The position numbers were made by a program, and so were the translations under genes. Shown in pieces: positions 54,833 through 63,541 of a DNA stretch of 64,000 bases. This stretch comes from an uncultured Sulfitobacter sp. (GTDB lineage: Bacteria; Pseudomonadota; Alphaproteobacteria; Rhodobacterales; Rhodobacteraceae), in NCBI GenBank assembly GCA_905182645.1, contig CAJJCJ010000002.1, positions 175,133-239,132 of the forward strand. The letters are read 5' to 3'. The notes below the pieces were generated by a model. The model did not search any database and was not told the origin of the DNA. It saw only the letters and a list, made by a program, of their open reading frames with translations. The first letter of the stretch is position 1. The number at the start of each line of letters is the position of its first letter.

Positions 54833-55387
54833 CTATTTCTCGGACTTTGCGATCAATTTGACCAGATTGGGCTGACTGGTTTTGATCTGCCGCGTGGCGA
54901 TATATGTCATATAGCGTTCGATCGAAAGTTCAGCCGACAACATCTCATCCATGAGAACCTGAAAGGCGGCAAGATTGGGCGTGACTGTTTTCATCACGTA
55001 GTCCATGCCGCCACCCGTTGCTATGCAATCGGTCACCTCATCGAGCTTACGGATGTAGTCTTCAAAGCGATCAAATTCTGACTTTCGGTGCGAGCTAAGT
55101 GAGACCGTCACCACAACTTGCGTAAAATCAACGATCCGTTCCAATGCCAGTTCGGCGTGAAAACCTCGGATGAACCCCGCCGCTTTCAGCCGATCCAGAC
55201 GCGCCCAACACGGTGTCGGCGACAGGTTCACCAGCTCCGCGAGACGCGTTTTGCTGAGGTGCCCATGCTGTTGGACCGCGCTAAGGATGCGAATATCCGT
55301 GCCATCAAGACCTAACTTTTTCACGTTTGCAGTTCTTTCTTTATTCCAAAGAGCGCGAGGCTCGCTCTTTCCAGTGGACGAGCCCAT
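54833..55387 (-). CDS. Lrp/AsnC-family transcriptional regulator
   Basis: A protein of 184 residues from ATG 55387, or 163 from an in-frame GTG at 55324, which is the more usual Lrp size. HTH: LDGTDIRILSAVQQHGHLSK, then TRLAELVNLSPTPCWARLDR. A RAM effector domain follows (VTDCIATGGGMDYVMKTVTP). It lies 160 bp upstream of the DmdA-like gene on the same strand and may control it, sensing an amino acid or related metabolite. Confidence 0.87.
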   Translation of the reverse strand: MGSSTGKSEPRALWNKERTANVKKLGLDGTDIRILSAVQQHGHLSKTRLAELVNLSPTPCWARLDRLKAAGFIRGFHAELALERIVDFTQVVVTVSLSSHRKSEFDRFEDYIRKLDEVTDCIATGGGMDYVMKTVTPNLAAFQVLMDEMLSAELSIERYMTYIATRQIKTSQPNLVKLIAKSEK

Positions 55388-55982
55388 TTACATAACTTCA
55401 AGCAAAAACAAAAAATCAGCATTCGTTTTTCCGACCAATTGCGCTTTGATCTCGCCAACAACACCTTACGGCGTTATGAATAATCGGTTTGCACTGCTGA
55501 GCCGACCTTGGAACAAGCGCCACTGTTGGCAGCTTTGTCCAAACACTGTGAGTTCGCCCAGCATCGAATTTCGCACGTGCAGCGAAAGTCCAGTCTGACG
55601 GGCCGCACCGCAGCATCGCCGAGGATGGTTGGAGGTCGGCTATGGGCCGTTCATGTCGATCGACATGAAGGGCGGAAAGCGGCCCTTCGCTGCAGGTGCA
55701 AGTGCAAGTGCAAGTGCAAGAACAAACTTCATTTCAAGATAATGCAGACCTTCAATGTTACCGCATTGCGCACTTGCGAGGATGCTTCAGCAGGATCGCC
55801 ATCACACCTCTAGGCTGTAAGTGGATGTTGGGATAAATCGCACAGGGGCGCGTGCCTGGTTGATGCCATCATCTTTGTTAGAAATTGCCCATGCTCCAAA
55901 CTGTCGCCTATTGCGATCATAAGTGGAAATTGCCGTTTGTGAACTTAATTGGTTGATCAGATAGACACATGGAGCCGTCAAA
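55388..55982. other. Gene-poor gap upstream of pseudoazurin
   Basis: About 595 bp without a supported gene. It holds promoter space for the Lrp gene on one side, a GTGCAA hexamer array at 55696-55719 and scattered short ORFs with no family sequence. Confidence 0.5.
55696..55719. repeat. Hexanucleotide tandem repeat (GTGCAA)4
   Basis: Four perfect GTGCAA copies preceded by a partial, degenerate copy. Short tandem repeats like this can vary by slippage. No gene is affected as far as can be seen. Confidence 0.8.
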
Positions 55983-56423
55983 ATACGTAAACTACTAATA
56001 TCAGCGGCACTACTCTTTGGATCCTCTGTAACGGCTTTTGCAGAGACCATTGAAGTACAAATGCTTAACGAGAACGACGCCGGGGATCGTATGGTATTTA
56101 GCCAAGAATTGATCCGTGCTAAGGTTGGTGATGTGATCCGATTTGTACCAACTGATCGATCCCACAACGCACAATCCGTAAGAAGTGCACTGCCCGAAGG
56201 CCAAGATGACTTCAAGGGGAGGGTTAATAAAGAGGTCGAGTACCTGGTCACTGATACAGGCTTAACTGCAGTTATATGTTTGCCGCACCAGTCTATGGGG
56301 ATGGTTGCCCTAATTGTTGTTGGCAATGATCTGAGTAATGAGGCGCAAATCCTTGACGCCCGTATTCCAGGACAAGGTAAAGATAAAATCGCCGCGCTTA
56401 TTGAAGAAGCAAAAGCCATTTAA
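55983..56423 (+). CDS. Pseudoazurin (blue copper protein) with ATA at its start position
   Basis: Reading from ATA at 55983: signal peptide RKLLISAALLFGSSVTAFA, then a cupredoxin. Type 1 copper ligands are all present: His61 (TDRSHNAQ), Cys99, His102 and Met107 (ICLPHQSMGM). Total about 146 codons, normal length. No ATG, GTG or TTG occurs in frame before the signal peptide; the first ATG (56061) would remove it. GGAG sits eight bases before the ATA. The protein should be a periplasmic electron donor, for example to nitrite or nitrous oxide reductase or cytochrome oxidase. Expression depends on weak ATA initiation, so the gene may be silenced. Confidence 0.8.
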   Translation: MRKLLISAALLFGSSVTAFAETIEVQMLNENDAGDRMVFSQELIRAKVGDVIRFVPTDRSHNAQSVRSALPEGQDDFKGRVNKEVEYLVTDTGLTAVICLPHQSMGMVALIVVGNDLSNEAQILDARIPGQGKDKIAALIEEAKAI

Positions 56424-56671
56424 ATTTAACAGCAGTCAATTTGCCTTAGCTAAAGTGCGAGGGTTGATTTCACGCCAGCGTGACCCGTGAAAATAGAGAA
56501 GTTAAGGAGCGGCTGTTGGTCGCTCTTTTTCTATTCGGGGTTCGATGGTCTATGCAATGGAATCCAGTCAAATTAGGTGTGGTCAAGTGTCTGTTGCCCC
56601 AGCGAAGATCACCCCAACACGTTGAATTTCTGGCTTCAATTCCCACATATATAATAAGGATGGATCATAGG

Positions 56672-57226
56672 ATGAGTACATTGCTTTTAAGCGGCCTTTT
56701 ACTTGTTGCAGCCCTAATCTTGCCCACACTTAGCAGCGCAGAGGATACCATGACCCAACTTTCGTTATCAGACCCGTCACGATGGGGCTATTTTAGCGAT
56801 CAGGTCATGGGGGGCGTATCGCAAGGGCAGGCCAGCTTTGAACAAAGCGGGGGCCAAACCGTTTTGCGCCTGACTGGTAAGGTCAGTACCGCTAATGATG
56901 GCGGCTTTATTCAGGCACGTACAAAATTGGACGCACCTTTGCCTGCAACGGCGCAAGGCATAATTTTGAATGTTAAAGGTAACGGTCAAACCTATTACAT
57001 CCACATACGTACAACATGGACGCTGCTTCCTTGGCGGTTCTATCAAGCCTCATTCGAGGCGTCCGAGGACTGGCAAGAAGTGCAGATTCCATTTGATGAT
57101 TTTGCGCCCTATGGACGGATGTTGCGCAAAACCTTTGATGCGCAAGCTGTGCAAAGCATGGCGGTGGTCGCTTTCGGGCGGGATCACGAGGCGGACTTAT
57201 CCGTTCGCGTCATTGGGATGTATTGA
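56672..57226 (+). CDS. CIA30-family protein with signal peptide
   Basis: About 184 residues. Signal peptide or anchor (LLLSGLLLVAALILPTLSSA), then a CIA30 (complex I intermediate-associated protein 30-like) domain: DPSRWGYFSDQVMGGVSQGQ, then TYYIHIRTTWTLLPWRFYQA and MAVVAFGRDHEADLSVRVIG. The chosen ATG at 56672 has GGATGG upstream; an ATG at 56660 is possible. In bacteria the family is of unknown function, often near photolyase genes. It is convergent with the photolyase operon. Confidence 0.8.
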   Translation: MSTLLLSGLLLVAALILPTLSSAEDTMTQLSLSDPSRWGYFSDQVMGGVSQGQASFEQSGGQTVLRLTGKVSTANDGGFIQARTKLDAPLPATAQGIILNVKGNGQTYYIHIRTTWTLLPWRFYQASFEASEDWQEVQIPFDDFAPYGRMLRKTFDAQAVQSMAVVAFGRDHEADLSVRVIGMY

Positions 57227-57247
57227 TCTGTCAGGGTTGGTTGAAGA

Positions 57248-58783
57248 TCAAAACAACGATGGTTGATTGTCGTCCTCAACCTTAACTTTCTTGCGTCTTA
57301 CCGAAACGGTTTTCCGACTGCCGAGCTTATTAAAAACGGAATTGGCTGTTTTGCGAAAATTGGCGCCTTTTCGAATGTCATTTATCTTTTGCTTTGCTTC
57401 TCTTACGGACGTGACGTGATCGACAATCCGCGCAGGATAGCCCTCCCCTAGAATGCGCCCTTTATAATCAAACAGCGTTTCTTTTTGTTTCCAAGGTTGA
57501 TGGATGAACTCATCTGAAACGCCTCTTAGTTCCGGAACCCATTTGCGGATAAAGGTACCCGTTGGATCATGCTCGATGGATTGCTTGATCGGATTATAAA
57601 CGCGCATCGCATTGATACCCGTCACTCCCGATTGCATCTGAAGCTGGCTATAATGAATGCCAGGTTCATAGTCGGTGAACACGCGTGCCAGATGGTGCCC
57701 CGTTATGCGCCAATCGAGCCATAGCTGATAACTTGCAAAACTTACCAACATCGCCCGCATGCGAAAGGTAATCCAACCCTCAATCGTAAGGTTGCGCATG
57801 CAAGCATCAATAAGTGGATAGCCCGTGTTCCCCGAGCACCACGCCTGAAAATACGCTTCATTGTGGTCATTCACGCGCAAACCCTCAAACGCGGGGTGCA
57901 TGCAATGTGTTTCTATTTCGGGCTGATCTTCGATTTTTTGAATGAAATGACAGCGCCACGCGAGGCGCGACCCAAAGGCACTTAAGTTGCGTGCAAACTG
58001 TCTTTTATCACCCTCGCCGAGTTGGGTCCGCCGCTTGGCCACGGATTGCACAACCTCGCGCACCGATAGCGTTCCCCAAGCAAGGTGCGCGGACAAGCGC
58101 GAACAATGGAACTCTGACAATTCAGGCGCGGATATGTGGTAAAGATAGGCGCGAGACCGATAGTTTAGAAAGCTCGCCAAATCCGCAACGGCCGCATTGC
58201 GTCCGCCTTTTTGGACGTGGCTAATTTGGGTATCCCCAAACATTGAATCAGCCTTATCGGGTAATGGGTCGGGCTTGCAGGCAGGCGTGGGCGTTAGTGC
58301 GGTGGGCCTTGAAGCTATGCGCTCTGACATGCGTGCGTTGCGAATAACGCTCCAATTGTCACGGCTTTTTAACCTACGGACAACGCCATTCGTCGGGAGC
58401 TCGTGTAATGTGACACCCGTCTCTGAGCACATCTTATGGACCGCGAGGTCACGATCATAAGTCCATTGATTACCCGTTTCTTCGTGTGCCCAAATCGTTG
58501 AGCAACCGTGCGCCGCACAAAGCTGCTTTAGTACATCAGCAGCCTGACCTATTTTTGTAACGAGCGGTTGGCCTAAACCCGTCAGCGCGGTGTTGAGATC
58601 AGTCAGACTGTCGTGGATGTAATGCCAATGTCGTCGCGCCGCAAAAGGCTGCTGCCAGTAATCGGGCTCGACAATATAAAGCGGAATTATTGGTCTGCCA
58701 TGTTGCGATGCGGCCAATAAGGGGGCGTGGTCGTTGACGCGTAAATCCCGCTTGAACCAGACGATTTGAACATCTTGGGTCAT
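57248..58783 (-). CDS. Cryptochrome/deoxyribodipyrimidine photolyase family protein
   Basis: A 511-residue photolyase-fold flavoprotein. N-terminal alpha/beta domain starts VQIVWFKRDLRVNDHAPLL. The FAD-binding domain includes SRLSAHLAWGTLSVREV, GNTGYPLIDACMRNL, RMRAMLVSFASYQLWLDWR and the VYNPIKQSIEHDP segment, like plant-type cryptochromes. A basic C-terminal tail (RRKKVKVEDDNQPSLF) is unusual. CPD photolyase or light sensor cannot be decided by eye. Last gene of the six-gene operon; its start overlaps the kinase-like gene by four bases. Confidence 0.88.
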   Translation of the reverse strand: MTQDVQIVWFKRDLRVNDHAPLLAASQHGRPIIPLYIVEPDYWQQPFAARRHWHYIHDSLTDLNTALTGLGQPLVTKIGQAADVLKQLCAAHGCSTIWAHEETGNQWTYDRDLAVHKMCSETGVTLHELPTNGVVRRLKSRDNWSVIRNARMSERIASRPTALTPTPACKPDPLPDKADSMFGDTQISHVQKGGRNAAVADLASFLNYRSRAYLYHISAPELSEFHCSRLSAHLAWGTLSVREVVQSVAKRRTQLGEGDKRQFARNLSAFGSRLAWRCHFIQKIEDQPEIETHCMHPAFEGLRVNDHNEAYFQAWCSGNTGYPLIDACMRNLTIEGWITFRMRAMLVSFASYQLWLDWRITGHHLARVFTDYEPGIHYSQLQMQSGVTGINAMRVYNPIKQSIEHDPTGTFIRKWVPELRGVSDEFIHQPWKQKETLFDYKGRILGEGYPARIVDHVTSVREAKQKINDIRKGANFRKTANSVFNKLGSRKTVSVRRKKVKVEDDNQPSLF

Positions 58784-60114
58784 CGTATGATCTTGCTATG
58801 GGTGTGTAAAATATCTGCGACATCCACGTTGGCGCCAAGTCGTGCGCCGAGCAAGAATAACCCTGCAAATTTGCGCTGTATCAACAAGATATCAATGGGC
58901 AAAACGGGCGGTGTAAACCCATCTTTGTATAGCGCGAGGCCCTCGGCTTGCAGCTGTTTTGAAAGCGTTTGATCGGTGAAATCAATCGCACCTCCATCGC
59001 GGATCATATCAAAGACTTGGCGGATTATTTGTACAATGCGTACGCGATGTTCGTCGCGTGTAGTGGCATCAATCAACCCCATGTCTTGGGCGGCTGTCAT
59101 TAAGCCATCGGTATCACCCTGAAGCCCTACGCAAATCAACCGACGGTATTTATGTGCAATCATAGGGTCGACCATCAGCACTGCGCCAAAATCAAGAAGT
59201 ACAATTTTTCGGGTTCCGGGGTCGTACAAATAGTTTGCGAAATTCGGATCGGTTTGCATCACGCCAAACTCGAACAATTCGGACAAGGCAAGACTGATAA
59301 AATTGGTCATTACTTGGTTGCAAACGGCTTGGGGTTCTTTCGCTACATCCTCGATAGCGCCCCCAACCATATAATCCATTGCGAGTACTTTTGATGAGGA
59401 CCAATCTGCGTGAACGTTAGGAACTGTAAACTGAGGTTCATCCTTTAACAGCTGTCCAAACCGAATGAGCTGATCTGCCTCTTGGACATAATCAGTTTCG
59501 TCGTGAAGCTGTTGGCGTGCGGCTTCCAAGTAGGGGGCCATTTCAAACCCGTCAGGTAGTAGGCCTGACATTTTAATCAAAACACCCACGTTCGCGACGT
59601 CACTGTCGATACTATTCGCGACCCCTGGGTATTGAATTTTTAACGCCAAGTCGCGACCGTCTTTCAGATGTACACGGTGAACCTGCCCAATTGATGCCGC
59701 TGCAATCGGATGCACGTCGAACTTGCGAAACAGGCTCAACCACCCATTTTTCAGCTGCGTATCCAAAACTTGCTTTAACTGCTTGGGTGGCATCGCATAA
59801 GCGTCATCGCGCAATCGAGACATAATTTGGGTCAGCTCTGGCGGCAAAACATCACCAGTGTCCATCGAGACAAGCTGACCAATTTTCATTGCCGCCCCAC
59901 GCATTTTCGAAAGTTGCTCGGTCACACGTTCGATGTTTCGCGGCGTCAGTAAGAGGTCTTTCATGATAGGGCGCTGACCGCGGCCAAGTTGCATCAGGCC
60001 TCCCAGCATCATGTTACCCGCAACATTGGTCGCCATAGAGCCAATGTGACTTAACCGTGCGATACGCCCCGAAGGGATCACGGCCGACTTATTATGATGT
60101 GGTCCTTTGTTCAT
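58780..60114 (-). CDS. ABC1/UbiB-family atypical kinase
   Basis: A 444-residue ABC1/AarF/ADCK protein. KxGQ motif MRGAAMKIGQLVSMDTGD, Ala-rich nucleotide loop AAASIGQVHRVHL, Lys in ALKIQYPGV, catalytic-loop counterpart QTDPNFANYLY and DFG in KIVLLDFGAVLM. No strong C-terminal membrane helices. UbiB-like proteins support ubiquinone synthesis or have other ATPase roles; ubiB proper is normally near ubiE. Its place inside a photolyase operon, with seven bases to the upstream gene and ATGA overlap downstream, points to a light- or DNA-damage-related role (inference). Confidence 0.85.
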   Translation of the reverse strand: MNKGPHHNKSAVIPSGRIARLSHIGSMATNVAGNMMLGGLMQLGRGQRPIMKDLLLTPRNIERVTEQLSKMRGAAMKIGQLVSMDTGDVLPPELTQIMSRLRDDAYAMPPKQLKQVLDTQLKNGWLSLFRKFDVHPIAAASIGQVHRVHLKDGRDLALKIQYPGVANSIDSDVANVGVLIKMSGLLPDGFEMAPYLEAARQQLHDETDYVQEADQLIRFGQLLKDEPQFTVPNVHADWSSSKVLAMDYMVGGAIEDVAKEPQAVCNQVMTNFISLALSELFEFGVMQTDPNFANYLYDPGTRKIVLLDFGAVLMVDPMIAHKYRRLICVGLQGDTDGLMTAAQDMGLIDATTRDEHRVRIVQIIRQVFDMIRDGGAIDFTDQTLSKQLQAEGLALYKDGFTPPVLPIDILLIQRKFAGLFLLGARLGANVDVADILHTHSKIIR

Positions 60115-60121
60115 GCAGGGG

Positions 60122-60337
60122 CTATTTATAAGTTTCCCTGCGGTCCCCAAAGTCGCGCACACGTTTGCGCCAAGTTTGGTAGCTTCCACGCTTAAGGGTG
60201 TCGCGCATCAGTGCTTTCACGTCCTTTTCGCCGATCCCGTATTCAGCCTTAATTGTTGCAAAGCTAACGTGATCGGACAGCGCCATTTGCACAATGTCAC
60301 TGATATGTTCGGGGCGTAATTGCGGTGTTTTACTCAT
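60122..60337 (-). CDS. TIGR03643 / DUF2805 small protein
   Basis: A 71-residue basic helical protein: EHISDIVQMALSDHVSFATI, then IGEKDVKALMRDTLKRGSYQ and WRKRVRDFGDRRETYK. This matches the TIGR03643 family of short HTH-like proteins seen beside photolyase genes. The function is unknown, but the small basic form suggests nucleic-acid binding. It lies 20 bp after the photolyase-like gene. Confidence 0.8.
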   Translation of the reverse strand: MSKTPQLRPEHISDIVQMALSDHVSFATIKAEYGIGEKDVKALMRDTLKRGSYQTWRKRVRDFGDRRETYK

Positions 60338-60357
60338 GGAAATGAATTAGCGGCATA

Positions 60358-61500
60358 TCACCCCAAATCAAGGTCATGCAGGATTTGTGGGATTTTCTTC
60401 TTTAGCTTAAAGAACCCAGCGGTCGCATGTGTCCAAGTCAGACTATCATAAGGCCGCCGCGTTTGATGCAATTCAATACCCTCTTTGGAAAGTCCTGTTT
60501 TGGCAACGGCAAGTGCAGTCGCTACGGGGCCAACGGGCGCATAGGCTGTGACCACGCGGTTCGTTCCAGCATGTCGAGCCATATCAATTATCGCTGTTGT
60601 CCAATCATCCGAAATGACGAGTTTATCGCTTGCTTGGCTCACAGCATGTTGGGTGAAATCCGCTGCCAAGCCTGTATTTGTGGAGCTAACTATACCCAAA
60701 ATACCGAGCGGGCGGTCCGCAATGAACGTTTGCGGTGTGCAATCTTCTTGTGTGACCAGCAGCATGGCATCATCGATAGGTGTGCTCTGCGCGGGAGGGA
60801 GCGGGACCAAAGGATGATCATATGCTTCGGTCAGCGCCTCAGCTGATCCTGTTAATTGCCCCAAGGGTTCAAACCGCCCATTGGTGAACCGCGCAATATT
60901 GGATGCGCTGGCCAGATAGGTTTTGCCTTTGGTGTGCAGTCCGCCCACCCAGCGCCAACTTAAGGTGTTTGACGCAGGATCGCCGTCAATCAGATGTATC
61001 AGAAAAAAGGCGGCCCCCAGCTCCCAAGGCAGCCGCAGTGTGAATATCCAGATTGAGGCAAACCACATGCGTGCGTGATTATGCAGATACCCTGTCTGGA
61101 TCAATTCAGCACACCAATGATCAAAACACGCGATCCCCGTGCGTCCAGAAATAGCTTCTGAATAGTCATTGCCAAGATTTTCCAGCGCGATATCAAGACT
61201 GACCAGATAACGATCCCAAACACTTGGATGTTGCTCTAACCAGCCTTTGAAATAACTGCGCCAAAACACTTCTTGCACAAAGCTTATAGTCTCTGCGGTG
61301 GGATGTGCGCCAAGGATACGGGCCAAGACCTCTTGCTCAGTGACAAGTCGATGTCTGATCCAAGGCGAAAGCTTTGACACGGCGCTTTGTTGCATCGGGC
61401 CCAAATCAAAATTGCGCTGACTGCCGTATTGCTTTGCTGCGCGAGGCGCAAATTAGTCCAACCGCGCAAGACCGGCTGCGCGCGTGGGTTCAAACGTCAT
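60358..61500 (-). pseudogene. FAD-binding photolyase-like protein with in-frame stop at codon 16
   Basis: Read from ATG 61500, the protein starts FEPTRAAGLARLD, meets TAA at 61453-61455, then continues in the same frame as FAPRAAKQYGSQRNFDLGP and SKLSPWIRHRLVTEQEVL, the usual start of this photolyase-like FAD-domain family. The body has SFVQEVFWRSYFKGWLEQHP, TGIACFDHWCAELIQTGYLH, NHARMWFASIWIFTLRLPWE and SNTLSWRWVGGLHTKGKTYL. A restart at TTG 61404 or ATG 61395 would yield about 345 residues lacking 32 or more. Its ATG overlaps the DUF2256 stop by 11 bases. Confidence 0.75.
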
Positions 61501-61648
61501 TTTTAACCAAAGAGGTTGTCTTACGTGTACTGCGGCACTTGGCAGAGCAATACTTAACCTCATCCCAGACGGACGCCCATTTTTTGCGCCAGTTAAACGG
61601 ACGGCCACATGTCACACAGGTCTTTTGTGGCAAGTCAGACTTTTTCAT
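61490..61648 (-). CDS. DUF2256 zinc-finger-like small protein
   Basis: A 52-residue protein: KTCVTCGRPFNWRKKWASVW followed by DEVKYCSAKCRSTRK. It has CxxC and CxxxC pairs that would bind a metal. DUF2256 proteins accompany photolyase/cryptochrome genes and are otherwise uncharacterised. Start ATG at 61648 lies inside the end of the FeS photolyase gene (14-base overlap), and its stop overlaps the next gene, so all are translated as a coupled set. Confidence 0.88.
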   Translation of the reverse strand: MKKSDLPQKTCVTCGRPFNWRKKWASVWDEVKYCSAKCRSTRKTTSLVKNDV

Positions 61649-63167
61649 TATTTTCTATCGCCTTAAGAAACCTATGGGCGTCGTCTTTGATCGCGTCGCG
61701 TTTTTCACCGCTCATGCGATCAAGGGTCTTATACATGAAACCCATGCGCGGATTGCCCCGCAGCTTGGCGTCATTGCGACCAATGAAATCCCAATACAAA
61801 TAGTTAAATGGACAAGCATTTGGGCCGTTTTTGACCGTAACTTTGTATTTGCATGACCCACAATAATTCGACATTTTGTTAATGTACGAACCACTAGCCG
61901 CGTAAGGTTTCGACGCCATTTGCCCACCATCAGCAAATAAAATCATGCCCGTTACATTGGGCAGCTCTACCCATTCGTAAGCATCAGCATAGACCAGTAA
62001 ATACCAATTATTGACCTCGTCAGGATCAAGCCCCGCAATCAGTGCGAAGTTTCCCAAAACCATTAAACGTTGGATATGATGCGCATAAGCGTTCTGTTTG
62101 GTTTCAGAGACGCATTGACGCATGCAGTTCATTTGTGTGTCTGCGGTCCAGTAAAGGTCGGGTAATGGGCGTTTGGCATCCAGAAAGTTCATGGCCTTAT
62201 ATTCAGGCATCTTGAGCCAATAGATCCCGCGCACATATTCGCGCCAGCCTAAGATTTGCCGAATGAACCCCTCAACGGCATTCAATGGCGCGGTGCCTTT
62301 ATGATAGGCGGCCTCAGCCCGTTCAATACATTCCAGTGGATTAAGCAGCCCGCAATTCAGATATAACCCAATGTGACTATGATACATCCACGGCTCGCCT
62401 TGAATCATTGCATCTTGGTAATCACCAAACTTGTTCAGGCGGTTTGCAACAAACGTATCTAAGGCATGCAACGCCTGATCTCGTGTCACTGCAAAGTGAA
62501 ATGGCAATAGATCCCCAAAGTGATCAGCAAAATGTGTCTCAACAAGCGTCATGACATCTTGAGTGATTAGATCAGGCGGCGCGCGAAACGTATCTGGTAC
62601 ATTCAATCCGGTAGCGGGCGGTTTTCGATTTTCAGCGTCATAGTTCCATTGACCACCAATCGGCCCATCCTGATCCATCAACACGGAATACTTGCGGCGC
62701 ATATCTCGGTAGAAATACTCCATCCGCAATTGCTTGCGCCCTTCGGCCCAATCGGAAAATTCAGTGGGTGTAGACAAAAACCTGTCGTCCTCTCTGACTG
62801 TGACAGGGACCCCCAATGCATCAGCCCAACCCGCAAAATCTTCACTTAATCGGTATTCGCCCGGTGCGGTTAGTACGACTTCTGAGATGCCAGGCTGTGC
62901 CGTAATTCGGCGAACCTCGCCCAACAAAGAGCCAGTATTTTCGGGGTCATCATATTTGACATAATGAACGTGAAAACCATTATCTGACAATTCAGTGGCA
63001 AAATGGCGCATCGCTGAAAATAGAAATACGATCTTCTTCTTGTGATGTTTGACATAAGTTGCCTCTTGCCTGACCTCGCACATCAACAACAGGTCGTCCG
63101 CTGTCGCATCCGTAAGGCTGGCAAGCGAAAGGCTTAATTGATCCCCAAGTATCAAACGCAGTTTCAT
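61635..63167 (-). CDS. FeS-type bacterial cryptochrome/photolyase ((6-4) photolyase family, CryB/PhrB-like)
   Basis: A 510-residue flavoprotein of the FeS-BCP group. The four cluster Cys are recognisable: Cys348 (or 352), Cys436, Cys439 and Cys452 (MNCMRQC, YCGSCKYK, ACPFNY). The conserved His pair 363-364 (AYAHHIQRLMVLGN) and W/Y-rich FAD pocket (EPWMYHSHIGLYLNCG) are present. Family members bind FAD, a 4Fe-4S cluster and the lumazine DMRL and repair (6-4) photoproducts or regulate photosynthesis genes. First gene of the photolyase operon; ATG at 63167. Confidence 0.92.
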   Translation of the reverse strand: MKLRLILGDQLSLSLASLTDATADDLLLMCEVRQEATYVKHHKKKIVFLFSAMRHFATELSDNGFHVHYVKYDDPENTGSLLGEVRRITAQPGISEVVLTAPGEYRLSEDFAGWADALGVPVTVREDDRFLSTPTEFSDWAEGRKQLRMEYFYRDMRRKYSVLMDQDGPIGGQWNYDAENRKPPATGLNVPDTFRAPPDLITQDVMTLVETHFADHFGDLLPFHFAVTRDQALHALDTFVANRLNKFGDYQDAMIQGEPWMYHSHIGLYLNCGLLNPLECIERAEAAYHKGTAPLNAVEGFIRQILGWREYVRGIYWLKMPEYKAMNFLDAKRPLPDLYWTADTQMNCMRQCVSETKQNAYAHHIQRLMVLGNFALIAGLDPDEVNNWYLLVYADAYEWVELPNVTGMILFADGGQMASKPYAASGSYINKMSNYCGSCKYKVTVKNGPNACPFNYLYWDFIGRNDAKLRGNPRMGFMYKTLDRMSGEKRDAIKDDAHRFLKAIENNEKV

Positions 63168-63541
63168 AGAATCTGTTGTCTCATGCGAAAATCAGAATGA
63201 GAATGGAGCATTTTGCAACCGGCCGCTGATTTTGGGACATTTCCATAGTGGACTAGATGGCCCACCATCGCTTGATATCAATAGATCAGCTTACAATTGC
63301 GCATTTTTCAATTCGTATTCTACAAGAAATTGAGATTGTGACTTGAGCCTCAAAAGACCACGCTAACTTAACTCTGCAAAGTCGCCACCTAATATATTGA
63401 AACGCTGCAGCTCTGCATCAAAGTCTGGTTTGGGGATGCTGAACTGCAGCACAAGATCGACCCACGAACGGCAGGTTTGGACGGTGGCCTCAACTGGTCG
63501 ACGCAACACTTTAATCTTTAGGAAGAGATGGAGTGTTTTGA
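63168..63541. other. Gap between photolyase operon and IS30-type transposase
   Basis: About 374 bp. The part next to 63167 must contain the promoter of the photolyase operon. No convincing gene is seen; a minus-strand open frame (63363-63776) is antisense to the transposase and judged fortuitous, although its last ~45 residues could be a remnant. Confidence 0.5.

Noticed and set aside
55696..55719. GTGCAA array as a phase-variation switch
   Set aside because: Not inside or directly upstream of a supported start codon; six-base units would also not shift a frame.
55802..56419. 205-codon minus-strand frame opposite pseudoazurin
   Set aside because: The plus strand has a signal peptide and all four copper ligands; the minus-strand protein shows no domain.
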